Notes: generated by a model from the sequence alone, not told the origin. Shown: positions 31,736-42,584, counted from the first letter of the stretch. The stretch is 64,000 nt of DNA from Hypomesus transpacificus (GCF_021917145.1 NC_061065.1:5359337-5423336), one strand, 5' to 3'. Program-made: numbers and translations.

Positions 31736-33748
31736 CCATCAGTGGGGTTCTCTGGGGGTTCCAGACTGATGCAAATGAAGGAACACAATCAGGAGAAGGT
31801 TCTGTGTTCACCAGGCGTGTGATTTCTCCTAGGTCCAGGCCCAGGAACCAGACCATATCAAACCCACAGCCACACGTACAGGGCTTTATTTCATGGGGAA
31901 ACTAATTTGTCTAGAACCTTGTAAAACTATTGTGAAGTAATTACATTTTATGACGCACCTGGTTTTCTCTAACCGACGGTTGATCAGTCTGTGGCAACAC
32001 AACAGAACAGAATCAGTCAGAATAACCAGGACCTGCATCTGGTATCTATACCACCATCCTTCTGGGAAGACCAGAGATACACAGGGATTTTCTCAAAACA
32101 ACTTTCACCGTGCATGCAAATGATTTCCAGATGTTACAGCATGCATAAAAACTATCCGGCTTGGGCTGTAGTCAGTTCAGTCCTGCAGGACGGATAAATA
32201 TTGTTCGGGAATGTTGCATGAATCTGTTCTGGTTTCTCTAATGGAGGTTACATACAGTCAGGCATTCTCCTAAATCATTATTCACTGTTATCCTTTCATT
32301 TACATAAACAAATAAAAAATAATTATGAAATATGAAATACACAATTTATTTTTGATTGACATGCATTTTTCATTGCATGTCAACCAAACATGCATGTAAA
32401 TGTATTTGGAAACAGGGATTGCAAATATTATATTGATGTTTTACTTGAGTTCATCATACCAACATAACTTTCCATGAACATCACACTCTCACACATATCC
32501 AGTGTTTCCCAGTTGCACTAATTAAAAGTGGGTAGGACATCACTATAACCGATTAAATTAATCATCGAATAAACTCATGTTCTGCTGCAAACGTCTTTTG
32601 ATTTCACACAAGCACATGGAATCAGGAGTCCAGAGCAAAGACTCACACTGGCCAGAAGACATAATGCAACATCACTTCCTGCCACTTCCTGCCACTTCCT
32701 CCACTTCAACACGACATGATACGACTTCCCTGACACGTGAGGTGTGGTGTCTCTGAAGGGTGGTGCCTCTCGGTCCTGCGAGGGGGATGGAGGAACAGAC
32801 GCATGGCCAAAGTGTTTGTTCTTGAAACGGCGGTCGCTGCAAGTTCATCACATTCCTGGCAGCGTGCCAAGCTCTCTGGCCCAGATTGGAGGATGGAGGG
32901 GGGATCGAGGGGGGTAGGAGGAGGTAGGGGCCTTGGGAGTAAGGGGTGGGAGTAGGGGGGTGGGAGTAGAGGGATGGGTTCAGAATAATGTTCAACAGAA
33001 TGGACTGATCCCATTGTAAATCACAGTACACTCACCCAAAGTGGATCTAAAGTCGCATTGTAGTTTAATAGGAACCGCAGTGAAATTAAATGTTTTTGAG
33101 TGTTAGCAGAGTAGAAAGTAAGCAATAATCCACTTGCCTACAGCGAATCGTACCCCTCAGAAAACAGGTGTTGGGTTTAGCTTGTTTAAATGTCAAAACA
33201 TTCCTCTCCACACAACGAGAGATTGAGGGGCATTGTTGACATACCAGACGAGCTTGTCTCTCCAGAGATGTGTGTTGTACCCAAATAACAGAACAACCAT
33301 CCTGGAGCAGGAGGACGTTGGCATGACAATTACAGGTGGCCAGAGAGACTGTCCATGAATCAACCTGGTGTCAAACTATCACTTGTTTGGTTTCCCTCCA
33401 TAGTAACCGACTGGCGATAACAAGTCTCTCTACAAGACTTCCTGTTTGAAAGAAAAACGACCAAACATTCAGGGGCTGTGCACACATTCCTCCCTGAGGC
33501 TTGATCCCTGCTGGACAGGCACACTTCCTCCTCTGCCAAGGCACACATCTTCTCATTATCTGTCTTTATTCAGGACGCCTCGCTAGATTAAATCAAGTGG
33601 ATTCCACCCTGTTAGACCAGACAGGAATTCCAGGAGTAGTATAAAACTGCTTCTCTATCGCTTATTTTGGTGTAGCTGCTCTGATATAAAGGTTAGATTG
33701 TACACCACAGTAACTAAATGCAAAATAACAGGTGTTAGATCATATTTG

Positions 33749-34114
33749 TAGGGCTGTCAATAGATAAAACCTTTTTTTTTGTAATCTCCCATTTTGAAAT
33801 TCATTAATCTAGATTAATCGCAATTAAAAGTTTGTCTTTCTTCTAAAGCGAGTAATCTTCTAAATTAGCGAGTAATCACTTCAGACAGCCTGTATTTTAG
33901 ACACTGTTGTTTAATTGTATTTGTTTTATACAATTAATACAACTCCCATCTGGGTCTCTTCTGTCTCACTGACCTGCAGGCACACAACGACTTCCTGTCA
34001 GGGGTCAACACACCGGAAGTAAACAAAGTTGTGTTAACTGCGTTAAAATATTTTAGCCCATTAATCTCTGCCACAATAATCTCATAGATTAACGTGTAAA
34101 CTTTGACAGGCCTT
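33749..34114. mobile_element. Non-autonomous hAT-like DNA transposon (MITE), 366 bp
   Basis: The ends TAGGGCTGTCAA and TTGACAGGCCTT are terminal inverted repeats with two mismatches. They are flanked by a perfect 8-bp direct repeat, CATATTTG, at 33741-33748 and 34115-34122, the target duplication length of the hAT superfamily. The interior has subterminal ATTAATCTAGATTAATCGC and CTCATAGATTAACG motifs typical of a family common in fish, and no transposase frame. Confidence 0.9.
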
Positions 34115-34129
34115 CATATTTGATATCAT

Positions 34130-34166
34130 TTGTACGTGGCTTTGGATAAAAGCATCTGCTAAATTA
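34130..34166 (+). mobile_element. L2/V-SINE-type 3' tail fragment
   Basis: GCTTTGGATAAAAGCATCTG followed by CTAAATTAATAAAAT is the conserved tail of fish L2-like elements. The body is missing. Confidence 0.65.
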
Positions 34167-35320
34167 ATAAAATATTATATTTTTACTTTGTTGATTGGGT
34201 GTGTTTCTCATGTCTAATCTTGACTGGTGAAAAGAGTTCAAATTTAAATGGTGAATCATTTTTTTTTACAACACAGTCCATGATTCAACCCATCACCTAA
34301 TCTTTATAATGGCATCTCAGGTAAAAGAACACTATTTCCTACTGTAAAGGCAAGTTCCATAGATGTCAATAAAGGTTAACCAAAGAAAGCAAATGAGGAA
34401 CAATGAAATGTTGGTGTGACTGGAAGGAGTCAGTTCACGTTTATTGTTGAACTGAAAAACCTTGATGAAGGGATATGAATCACAGTCTTAACACAGGAGC
34501 AGCCATGAAAGATTTTCTTACGAGGAAGAAAAAAATAAATAGTGGCTTTTGTAGAATTGAATCAAAGGACAATTTTAAAACTGCCATAAAGATAAAAATT
34601 AATGATCAAATGAGTGTGTCTGTATGTACTCTGTATGTACTCTGTATGTGTGTGTGTGTGTGTATGTGGCACCCCTCGACAGGGTTTCTTCTCATTGAGC
34701 TCAGAGGGACAGCGGCTCTCCCCTGGGGTGTGTGGAGCATCACCACCTCCCTCCCTCCTTCCCTCCCTCCCTCCCTTCCTCCCTCCCTCCCTCCCTCCTT
34801 CCCTCCCTCCCTCCCTCCCTTCCTCCCTCCCTTCCTCCCTCCTCATCCTGTCCTACACCCAAGCAGGAAGACCTCTCATTTCCTCCTACAGGACTCCACC
34901 TCGCTGGTACGTTAGGTGTGTTCCATGACCATGGGAGCCACAAAGACTTACGGGACAGGCCGGGCCTCGGATGAGATATTCACAGGAGGCAACCATGGTT
35001 ACACCCTTTGACGGCACGGCCACTGGCCGCTTTAAGTCATCAAAGTGACTTATGAAAACATGGCTTGGTAAGATCTGGAAAGAACCAGCGTGTTTTCTTG
35101 CTCATGTTATCTTTGGTCGCCCACTTGAAAAGATAAACATTCTAACTAAAACAGACCTTTAAAACACAAATAAAGCTGTCCTTATCTTCTTGGATAATAT
35201 CCATATTAAATGAAAATATTCAACATTTGTTGTATTTCGTTTGAACAGCAGGTTATTTCCTGTGACTGGCTCCAGTCCTTCCATCCTCCACCCCGCTCAC
35301 TTTCACTAAAAAGGAAATAG
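34167..35320. other. Intergenic, no gene seen
   Basis: Contains a (TG)n run at 34645-34665 and the CCCT repeat at 34741-34845. The frames through these repeats are Pro/Ser or Gly/Arg/Glu artefacts. Confidence 0.5.
34741..34845. repeat. (CCCT)n simple repeat
   Basis: CCTCCCTCCCTTCCTCCC-type tetranucleotide run. Confidence 0.95.
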
Positions 35321-35324
35321 CAAT

Positions 35325-35349
35325 GGGGGGGGGGGGGGGGGGGGGGGGG
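35325..35349. repeat. Run of 25 G
   Basis: Homopolymer G immediately before the 12-bp minisatellite. Its length in any assembly is unreliable. Confidence 0.95.
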
Positions 35350-35365
35350 TATGGGCAGAGGAAAT

Positions 35366-35978
35366 GGGCACAGTTAACCATACTGCCAACCATACTGCCA
35401 ACCATACAGTCAACCATACTGCTAACCATACAGTCAACCATACTGCCAACCATACAGTCAACCATACTGCTAACCATACTGCCAACCATACAGTCAACCA
35501 TACTGCTAACCATACTGTCAACCATACTGCTAACCATACTGTCAACCATACTGCTAACCATACAGTCAACCATACTGCTAACCATACTGCCAACCATACT
35601 GCTAACCATACTGCAAACCATACAGTCAACCATACTGCTAACCATACTGCTAACCATACTGTCAACCATACTGCTAACCATACTGTCAACCATACTGCTA
35701 ACCATACAGTCAACCATACTGCTAACCATACTGCCAACCATACTGCAAACCATACAGTCAACCATACTGCTAACCATACTGCCAACCATACTGCTAACCA
35801 TACTGCCAACCATACAGTCAACCATACTGCTAACCATACTGTCAACCATACTGCTAACCATACTGTCAACCATACTGCTAACCATACAGTCAACCATACT
35901 GCTAACCATACAGTCAACCATACTGCTAACCATACTGCTAACCATACAGTCAACCATACTGCCAACCATACTGCTAAC
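35366..35978. repeat. 12-bp minisatellite, about 51 copies
   Basis: Units of ACCATACTGCTA, ACCATACTGTCA, ACCATACAGTCA and ACCATACTGCCA alternate in blocks. The 12-bp period keeps frames open on both strands (Asn-His-Thr or Met-Val-Ser runs), but no start context, homology or splice signal supports a gene. Confidence 0.97.
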
Positions 35979-36089
35979 TCCAAAACCCACAGTAATCTTC
36001 AGCCTATGTAACGGAGTTAGAACCGTGAAACTCGCTCCTCAGGTATGTAACAGGCCACCCGCGTCAACGAAGAGCTAGCTTTTCTATGG

Positions 36090-36150
36090 CTTAGTGGGTA
36101 GTGGTCACGCTTGGCAAGTCGGAGGTCGTGCATTCGAGCCCAGTGAGTAG
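36090..36150 (+). mobile_element. tRNA-derived SINE-like fragment
   Basis: TTAGTGGGTAGTGGTCACGC resembles an A box region and GGTCGTGCATTCGAGCCC a B box, spaced as in a tRNA head. No complete cloverleaf forms and the tail is not recognised. Confidence 0.5.
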
Positions 36151-36626
36151 CGAACGAGCCTTGTCGTGACGGAGCGAGGCTACAGCTGTTACATACCCGT
36201 CACACCTATAAGAAAAACTTGCGCAATGTTCCTCTTTGGGCCAACGGTTTGTTACCTGCTGAAAAGGTTCATTCTTTGTTCCACTATGCATTGACCTTTC
36301 AGTCACAAAATGATTTCTAACTATCATTTGAGTCCATTTAGGACTGAAACAGACTGGGATAGGCGAGAGACAGAAATGTCCTGCAACATAACTGAACCTT
36401 GGTGAACAGATTGTGAGGGCAGTGGTTTAGCAGTGGAGTGGGGGGGGGTCAGAGGGTATTTGGTTTTATTTCCAAATATTACATAATCGACTTGCCTACG
36501 AGATGGAAGCAATCACTAGGGACATGTGGGTGCGCGCGCGCGTGTGTGTGTGTGGGCGCAGGCTACTTTGCGAGGTAACGCCATAAAACTTCCTTCCTTG
36601 ATAGACGGACATCATGGAGGCAGGCT

Positions 36627-36635
36627 TTTATAAAT
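36627..36635 (+). promoter_or_regulatory. TATA box of the first thrombomodulin-like gene
   Basis: TTTATAAAT lies 68-76 bp upstream of the first ATG (36703) and about 100 bp upstream of the better-context ATG (36730), a normal TATA position if the 5' leader is short. Confidence 0.5.
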
Positions 36636-36702
36636 TGAGCTGATATTCGCTTAGCACGCAGTCGGAAATAATTCGGTCCATACAAGGTTTATAGATTATT
36701 AT

Positions 36703-38166
36703 ATGCGTTTTAAGCATTTAAACCCGAAAATGTTGTCTACAGTGGGACTACTTGTTGCTGCTCTATATCTCCTCCCGCGAGCTAAGGGGGAAGCCTACAG
36801 CGGATACTGCACAGAGAAGCAGTGCTTTGCTGTGTATCGAAATTCAATCGACTTCGAATCTGCTGAAAAGGCTTGTAAACTTGAAAACGGACACTTGGTG
36901 TCAGTACGATCATTGGAATTCCATAATATAGTTTCGGTTTTATTGGTTAATCAAACAGGACAGTTTTGGATTGGCTTGTATTTGCCCAGTGGTCAGTGTT
37001 CCGACGATTCTTCCCCCTTGAGAGGACACAGGTGGATCGATGGAAAGGGTACAAGTGCCTTTCAGAAATGGGGTGAAAAGTCCTCCAGTTGCTCCTCATG
37101 CGTGTCTGTATCAACGGTCGATGCCGTTTGGACGGTGGAATCGTGCAATGATAACATCGATGGATTTATTTGTGAATATGATTTACAAAATCCCTGCAAC
37201 CCCTTAACTGTCATAGGCGATGCATACGTTATGTATAGGACATATTATGGATTTGAAGTCCAGGACCTCACATTATTGCCCCCCGGGACCACTGCTACAC
37301 ACAAACCTTTTGACTGGAAATATATTTGTTTCAATGAGATGTGGGTAGGTGCGCCTTGGCAGTGTGAAATATTAAACGGCGGTTGTGATCATGTATGTTC
37401 AGAAGGTGTGTGCACCTGTCCGCCTGGAGAAATTCTCCAACACAATAACGTTTCTTGTATTGATCCCTGCGATGACATCGGATGTGCTCACATGTGCAAA
37501 AGAAGAGATAACAGCTACGTTTGCGACTGTTTCATGGGACACGCGCTGGAAGAGGACGGGAAGGGCTGCAAGGAAATTGTAAAAAATCCATGCGGTCCAC
37601 GTCCATGTGAACACAACTGTACTCCAACAGAAGATAGTTTCATATGCTCGTGTAAGGACGGGTACGTAGTCTCAGAAAGAAACCACACACTGTGCGACAT
37701 GCACTGCCCCTTTGAAGAATGTCCCACTGAATGCGACCCCAACACGCACCAATGCCGCTGTCCACCAGGATATGTGGACGATGAGAAGGACACAGGGCAG
37801 AAATTTTGTGTTGACATTGATGAATGTCACAACTATAACTGTGAACAGAATTGCACAAACACTTATGGAAGTTATTTTTGCTTCTGCTTTGAGGGCTTTT
37901 CTTTAATTGATGAGAAATGTGTGAAAAGCTTTGATACAACATCTAACGATATTTGGCCTACAGATCATCCTTATACTGAAGCAAGCGCTGGAACTGTCCT
38001 TGGGATTGTTGTTTGTACAGTAATGGTCATTTTAGGGATGATTGCCATTGTCTGCCATATACACAAACGTTGTTGTAGCACATTTGAAATTGATTTAAAA
38101 GGCCAAGACAATATTTACTATTTGCAGCAAGTAACAACTGAATCGTACAAAAAGATGTCAATATGA
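36703..38166 (+). CDS. thbd: Thrombomodulin-like membrane protein, copy 1 (five EGF repeats)
   Basis: Thrombomodulin is an endothelial receptor that binds thrombin and promotes protein C activation. This intronless gene (as in mammals) encodes 487 residues from the first ATG. The ATG at 36730 has an A at -3 and gives a cleaner signal peptide (MLSTVGLLVAALYLL), so it may be the real start. Order: signal peptide; C-type-lectin-like domain from about residue 37 to 160 (CFAVYRN, FWIGLYLPSG, CNDNIDGFICEY); a THBD-specific linker; five EGF-like repeats; a transmembrane helix at about 427-449; a short tail with LQQVTTES. The repeat ECPTECDPNTHQCRCPPGYV matches human THBD EGF5 closely and the last repeat is calcium-binding (DIDEC). 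Human THBD has six EGF repeats, so one from the middle is missing here. CD93 or CD248 are alternatives, but the EGF5-like repeat argues for THBD. Confidence 0.9.
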   Translation: MRFKHLNPKMLSTVGLLVAALYLLPRAKGEAYSGYCTEKQCFAVYRNSIDFESAEKACKLENGHLVSVRSLEFHNIVSVLLVNQTGQFWIGLYLPSGQCSDDSSPLRGHRWIDGKGTSAFQKWGEKSSSCSSCVSVSTVDAVWTVESCNDNIDGFICEYDLQNPCNPLTVIGDAYVMYRTYYGFEVQDLTLLPPGTTATHKPFDWKYICFNEMWVGAPWQCEILNGGCDHVCSEGVCTCPPGEILQHNNVSCIDPCDDIGCAHMCKRRDNSYVCDCFMGHALEEDGKGCKEIVKNPCGPRPCEHNCTPTEDSFICSCKDGYVVSERNHTLCDMHCPFEECPTECDPNTHQCRCPPGYVDDEKDTGQKFCVDIDECHNYNCEQNCTNTYGSYFCFCFEGFSLIDEKCVKSFDTTSNDIWPTDHPYTEASAGTVLGIVVCTVMVILGMIAIVCHIHKRCCSTFEIDLKGQDNIYYLQQVTTESYKKMSI

Positions 38167-38679
38167 AGCGGGGTCCCTAAAACATTGGTTTACCCTTTAG
38201 GTTACCATGAGCTATAGACTATTTTATTTTGTTCTCCGTATTTTGATTTAATAGGCTACTGCTAATATAAGTACCAAATAACAAGGCACAAGGGTGGGGT
38301 AGAATCTACAATAGTGGTTATAGCATCATGTTGTGCCTCTTACCAGTTATGCTACTGCCTGAACCGCCTGTTTGAATATAGGCCATGTGCAAAGTGTATG
38401 GTTTAACTCAACTTGGCCTTTGTTATATACATACATAGCTAACTTATCATATCCCTTGAGTAAAGACCCAGTGTGCGTGTGACAGAGAGAGACGTGCGCC
38501 TTGCGTGCGTAATTAGAGATGTAATGAAGCCAGCCCTTGGTGGGTCGAGACAGTTTCCTTCCTTGACAAACCCGTTAACATATGGAGGCTGTCCGATAAT
38601 CTCCCACTTGACTGTAACCAGTTACCTAGGCGCACAGAACTAAGTTCTGCATCGACTTTTCTCACAACGGAATTAAAAA
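38167..38679. other. Spacer between the two thrombomodulin-like genes
   Basis: It holds the 3' UTR of copy 1 and the promoter and leader of copy 2 in about 0.5 kb. No TATA box is obvious before copy 2. Confidence 0.5.
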
Positions 38680-40290
38680 ATGAAGGACATGATCAGAATT
38701 TTGACCGCTCTCACTGTGCTGTATGGAGGTAACGGAAAACCACAGAGCGGATACTGCATCGGGAGTCAATGTTTTGCTGTGTTCCAAAACCGCACGGACT
38801 TCCAAACCGCTCAACAACACTGCGAAAACCAGCACGGGAATTTAATGACTGTGAGGTCCACCGTATCTCATGACATTATATCAGTCTTATTAGATAGTTT
38901 AAATGGATACTTCTGGATTGGTTTGCATTTACAAAGTGGACACTGTCCCGTCGACGATTCTGATTTGCGAGGTTACAAGTGGATAACGGGAGATAATGCA
39001 ACCGACTTCCACAACTGGGGAACCGAGGACACAGCCTGCTCCGATAGATGCGTGTCGGTGTCCAACAAGGGGTTGAAGTGGATTGAGCAATCGTGTAATA
39101 AAGAGATAGCGGGGTTCCTGTGTGAATATTATTTTGAAAATACTTGCAACCCTTTCGTTGTAAACGGCGGCGAGTCAGTGGAGTACATCACTCCATTAGG
39201 ATTCCGAGGAGAGGATATGGCGTCATTACCACCAGGATCCACTGCCGTACACAGCCAACATGAATCGAAATATATTTGTCTGTCTGAGAAATGGATGCAA
39301 GCACCATGGCACTGTGAGGTAACCGAAGGAGGTTGTGATATCGACTGTTTGTCAGTGGACCCAAATGTATGCATTTGCCCTCCTGGAAAAGTACAGAACG
39401 ATAATAATGTTACATGTGAGTACGCGACAACTGACCCTTGTCTTGACTTTGGATGTGTGCAAATGTGCTACCAAAAACAGCACGGTCTCACGTCGTGTTT
39501 CACGTTGGCAGAGAGCGGGAAAGTACGCAGGGATGTCAACACATGCGTGAAGGAGCTACACTGTCCCGGCGACAACTTTGAGTGTGTGAACATTGCAGGT
39601 GGGTTTGAATGCCGGTGCCAAGATGGATACATGTCAGAAAACGGCTTGTGCGTCGACATAAATGAATGCACTCAATTTCCTTGTGAACACAAATGCACCA
39701 ACACCAAAGGCAGCTACAGCTGTTCGTGTTATGACGGCTACATTAGCGCACCCACAGACCCTAACACATGTAAGTTGCATTGCCCCTCTGAGGAGTGTCT
39801 CGCAGAATGCGACCCTAACGATAAATACCAATGCGACTGTCCGGACGGTTACATAAAGGACGAAAGAGACGAGGGTGTGTACTGCGTGGACATTGACGAG
39901 TGTGACATGTTTCAATGTGAACAACAGTGCATAAATTCGTACGGAAGCTTCGTGTGTCTATGTGGTTTGGGGTACGTTTTAGTTGATGGAACCAAGTGTC
40001 AAAAAGAAACACTCCCCACTGACAAAAACTCGTGGTTCACAACACCGTCCGACGTCCACACTCCACCTGTGATGAACTCGACATCCAGTCCCTCGGTAGT
40101 TACAGCGGGGGGTCTGCTAGGAATGGTAATATGTATAGTCATTGTTATTTTAGTAATGGTTTTATTTACCCATTATTTCCTCAAACAACGCGGCCAAATA
40201 CAGACTTTAGATGTCCCCAAAACTCAAGGAGACGATTTGCACGATTTACATGAAGTAACGACAGAAAAATGCGAAGCAGTACAAGAGTGA
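38680..40290 (+). CDS. Thrombomodulin-like membrane protein, copy 2 (six EGF repeats)
   Basis: An intronless gene of 536 residues, 0.5 kb downstream of and parallel to copy 1. Architecture: signal peptide 1-19; C-type-lectin-like domain at about 26-150 (CFAVFQNRTDF, FWIGLHLQSG, AGFLCEYYF); linker; six EGF-like modules as in human THBD; a Ser/Thr/Pro stretch at about 440-468 that is a likely O-glycosylation stem; transmembrane helix at about 474-498; a tail ending LHEVTTEKCEAVQE, which shares the L-x-x-VTTE motif with copy 1. The fifth EGF (ECLAECDPND) is the THBD-type repeat, and EGF4 and EGF6 carry calcium-binding DINEC and DIDEC starts. EGF2, residues about 252-289, shows only five cysteines, with the CxC pattern broken. 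The ATG at 38680 has an A at -3. Confidence 0.9.
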   Translation: MKDMIRILTALTVLYGGNGKPQSGYCIGSQCFAVFQNRTDFQTAQQHCENQHGNLMTVRSTVSHDIISVLLDSLNGYFWIGLHLQSGHCPVDDSDLRGYKWITGDNATDFHNWGTEDTACSDRCVSVSNKGLKWIEQSCNKEIAGFLCEYYFENTCNPFVVNGGESVEYITPLGFRGEDMASLPPGSTAVHSQHESKYICLSEKWMQAPWHCEVTEGGCDIDCLSVDPNVCICPPGKVQNDNNVTCEYATTDPCLDFGCVQMCYQKQHGLTSCFTLAESGKVRRDVNTCVKELHCPGDNFECVNIAGGFECRCQDGYMSENGLCVDINECTQFPCEHKCTNTKGSYSCSCYDGYISAPTDPNTCKLHCPSEECLAECDPNDKYQCDCPDGYIKDERDEGVYCVDIDECDMFQCEQQCINSYGSFVCLCGLGYVLVDGTKCQKETLPTDKNSWFTTPSDVHTPPVMNSTSSPSVVTAGGLLGMVICIVIVILVMVLFTHYFLKQRGQIQTLDVPKTQGDDLHDLHEVTTEKCEAVQE

Positions 40291-40978
40291 ATTATAAAGT
40301 AGACACTTGATTTGAAATAACAGAGAATTGTTTTTGACTAGGCGTGATAGTGAATGTATAAGCGTGTGAGTAACACTTGTTTACACTGTTAACTTGCATT
40401 GGACGAATGTTAAATTCATGCCTGTTGTTTTTGTCATGTTTGAAGCCTCTATGTAAATATGTTTACACTGGGTCAGAATATAGGCTAATAGACACCAGTC
40501 ATGTGTAAATACGTAGCCTTCAATGCAAGATCCACGTTTGGGAATCATCATTTATTATGCTGTAAATGACCTGCATTGCCACATTGCTCATGTGCAGGAT
40601 ATACATTTCTTTGTGGGGAGAGCGCCACCGTGTGTATTAAAACAGTTTGCAGTGTTATTCTTATGTTTGTCTTGTGTGCTACATCATTTTATCGACTACA
40701 GTTGTCCCACATAGGCTACATAGCTTAGGCCTACTCATTTATTTTATGTGAAATGAATGGAATCTGTTAATAGTTATACAGTTGTTTTTACCGATACATT
40801 TAGGCTTCATTGTATTCATGTAGCTGACGCTTTTAACCGAAAAGATACGTAAAGTGTAGACAGTGAGTGCAGTACAATTCAATTAACTTGTCTTACTGCA
40901 GCCTTGCAATTGTTACACAACAGTCAACCATCCACGTTTAAATTACGTAGTAGGCCAATCAATCAATATCCTCCAGAA
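40291..40978. other. 3' UTR and flank of copy 2
   Basis: AT-rich non-coding sequence, no gene seen. Confidence 0.5.
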
Positions 40979-41442
40979 CAGGGGAACCGCCATGAATTTA
41001 GGGCGCCATGACAAATACATCTAATTGGGCCCCCTCTGCACAGCTGTTGTCACCACATTTCTAGGACCTATACCTGTCCCATCAAAAGCTTTACATAACT
41101 CTAATTAAAGACTTGCAACTGTCTTGCTTCTTGTAGTTCAATACTAGTACTGGCACAATATTTACTGCTAGTGATTTGTACATGCATGTACAGATACAGG
41201 GGGGGTGGTCGGTCAATATGGATGTCAACTTTTTGGTCAATGGGGATATTGAACTTTTATTGCAAAAAATAATTTAAAACAATGAGATCTGTGATGTTAT
41301 TATTATAGTTGAAATACATATACTCAATGATGATGGTTTATATAATATAGAATTGTATATTCGTTTTTACCTATTTTTGGGGGGCCCTATCAGTCAGGGG
41401 CCCGGAATTGTCCTAACTTTTCCCCCCTATACAGGGCCCCTG
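40979..41442. mobile_element. Probable non-autonomous DNA transposon with CAGGGG ends
   Basis: The left end CAGGGGAACCGCC and right end GGGCCCCTG are short inverted termini typical of hAT-type elements in fish. The interior is rich in GGGGCCC motifs near both ends and has no open frame. The 8-bp flanks (CTCCAGAA, CTCTATAG) match only partly, so the boundaries are tentative. Confidence 0.5.
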
Positions 41443-41535
41443 CTCTATAGATCAAGCAACTCAATTACTTCAAAATAGTGAACACTAGGTTGGGGTCCGT
41501 AACTGCGCAACCATTTTTCTATAAGGGGGCGCTTC

Positions 41536-42044
41536 GAAATTAATTTGGACTATCGTTACACAAACACATATGAAACACATACACATTCACAAATGAAACG
41601 TTCCCACACATTCATACCACTGAAAACTCACATCCACATGTGAAATGCTAGCATCGACACATATTAAACGCATTCACGTTTACACATGAAATGTTCACAC
41701 ACGCGAACAGAAACCTGTTTGTGTCCTGTTGTGATAAAACGTTTCAATCATTGCATCATTGATGATCACTTGATGAGGACTACTATACTTTACTGTACTC
41801 TACTGTACTCTACTGTACTCTACTGTACTATACTCTGCTGTACTCTACTGTAGTCTGCTCTAGGCAGGAAAAACAAACTTTTGAAAGGTTTACAAATTAT
41901 TTTCGAAATAAAACTTTGCATCATTGATGAGCTCTACTCACATGTGGATGTGTGTTTTTAGTTTTATAAATGTGAGTGAACGTTTCATATGTGAGTGTGT
42001 ATGTGTTTCATATGTGTTTGGGTAAAGACAGTATGAATTATTTC
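41536..42044. mobile_element. Element with about 100-bp terminal inverted repeats
   Basis: The left arm 41536-41642 and right arm 41939-42044 are inverted copies sharing CAAACACATATGAAACACAT, TGAAACGTTC and CACATCCACATGT. The loop contains a TACTGTACTC short tandem repeat at 41795-41860. No open frame, so it is a palindromic MITE-like element of unassigned family. Confidence 0.8.
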
Positions 42045-42544
42045 CTAAACGGCCTAACGGTCATATCCTTCTGAAGACATCCCGGGCTTTCTAATGATGT
42101 CACGTGTGTGAACAACCTCAGGAACAACCTTGAAATTCTAGTAAGTTAATTAAGTTACAGATGCAAAAGAATAACAAATAAGAAAACTGTTGTATTTAGT
42201 TCCCCCCATTAAATGTGTTTATTTTATCCAAGTGGTTAATAAACAAAAACTAATGTCGAGTTTCAGGAGGAGGTAGGAGTCTATGATAAATGTAATTTAT
42301 TCCGGTTTATGTAGCCTAAGACTAATTGACCAATCCTGTGGAATCCTACTGCGAGAGCAACAGTCGAAAAGGAAAGTTATGCAAGATCCCCCCCGAACAT
42401 GTCAACATGGCAAAAAATAAAAACATAAGTCTTACGGAAGCAAACAGCTTAAATAGTAGTGTAGGGCATACTGGGTTGAAGAAAGAAAGAAAATTATCCA
42501 TAACTTGAACGCCCACAAAACTTCGGAAAAGCCAACCCGAGAGG

Positions 42545-42584
42545 CGTGTTGGAAGAACTTATTCGCTAAACCTCGAACCCGAAG
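42545..42584 (+). other. Possible 5' non-coding exon end of tlr5
   Basis: The sequence CCCGAAG|GTAAGTCTA at 42584/42585 is a consensus 5' splice site on the tlr5 strand. A plausible acceptor (TTACTAG) lies at 44367-44373, immediately before the tlr5 ATG. This suggests a leader exon ending at 42584 and a 1.8-kb first intron that contains the LINE. No transcript evidence. Confidence 0.4.

Larger units (their letters stand above)
28233..33740. other. Gene-poor intergenic stretch
   Basis: About 5.5 kb without a recognisable exon on either strand. It contains a weak L2-like tail near 28290-28320, a 29-bp minisatellite at 30841-30952, a TC-rich tract at 31590-31735 and scattered AT-rich DNA. Regulatory elements for the flanking genes could lie here, but nothing can be read directly. 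Confidence 0.5.

Noticed and set aside
35253-36078. Open frames of more than 200 codons on both strands
   Set aside because: The 12-bp repeat preserves frame everywhere. Composition is purely repetitive and no gene features are present.
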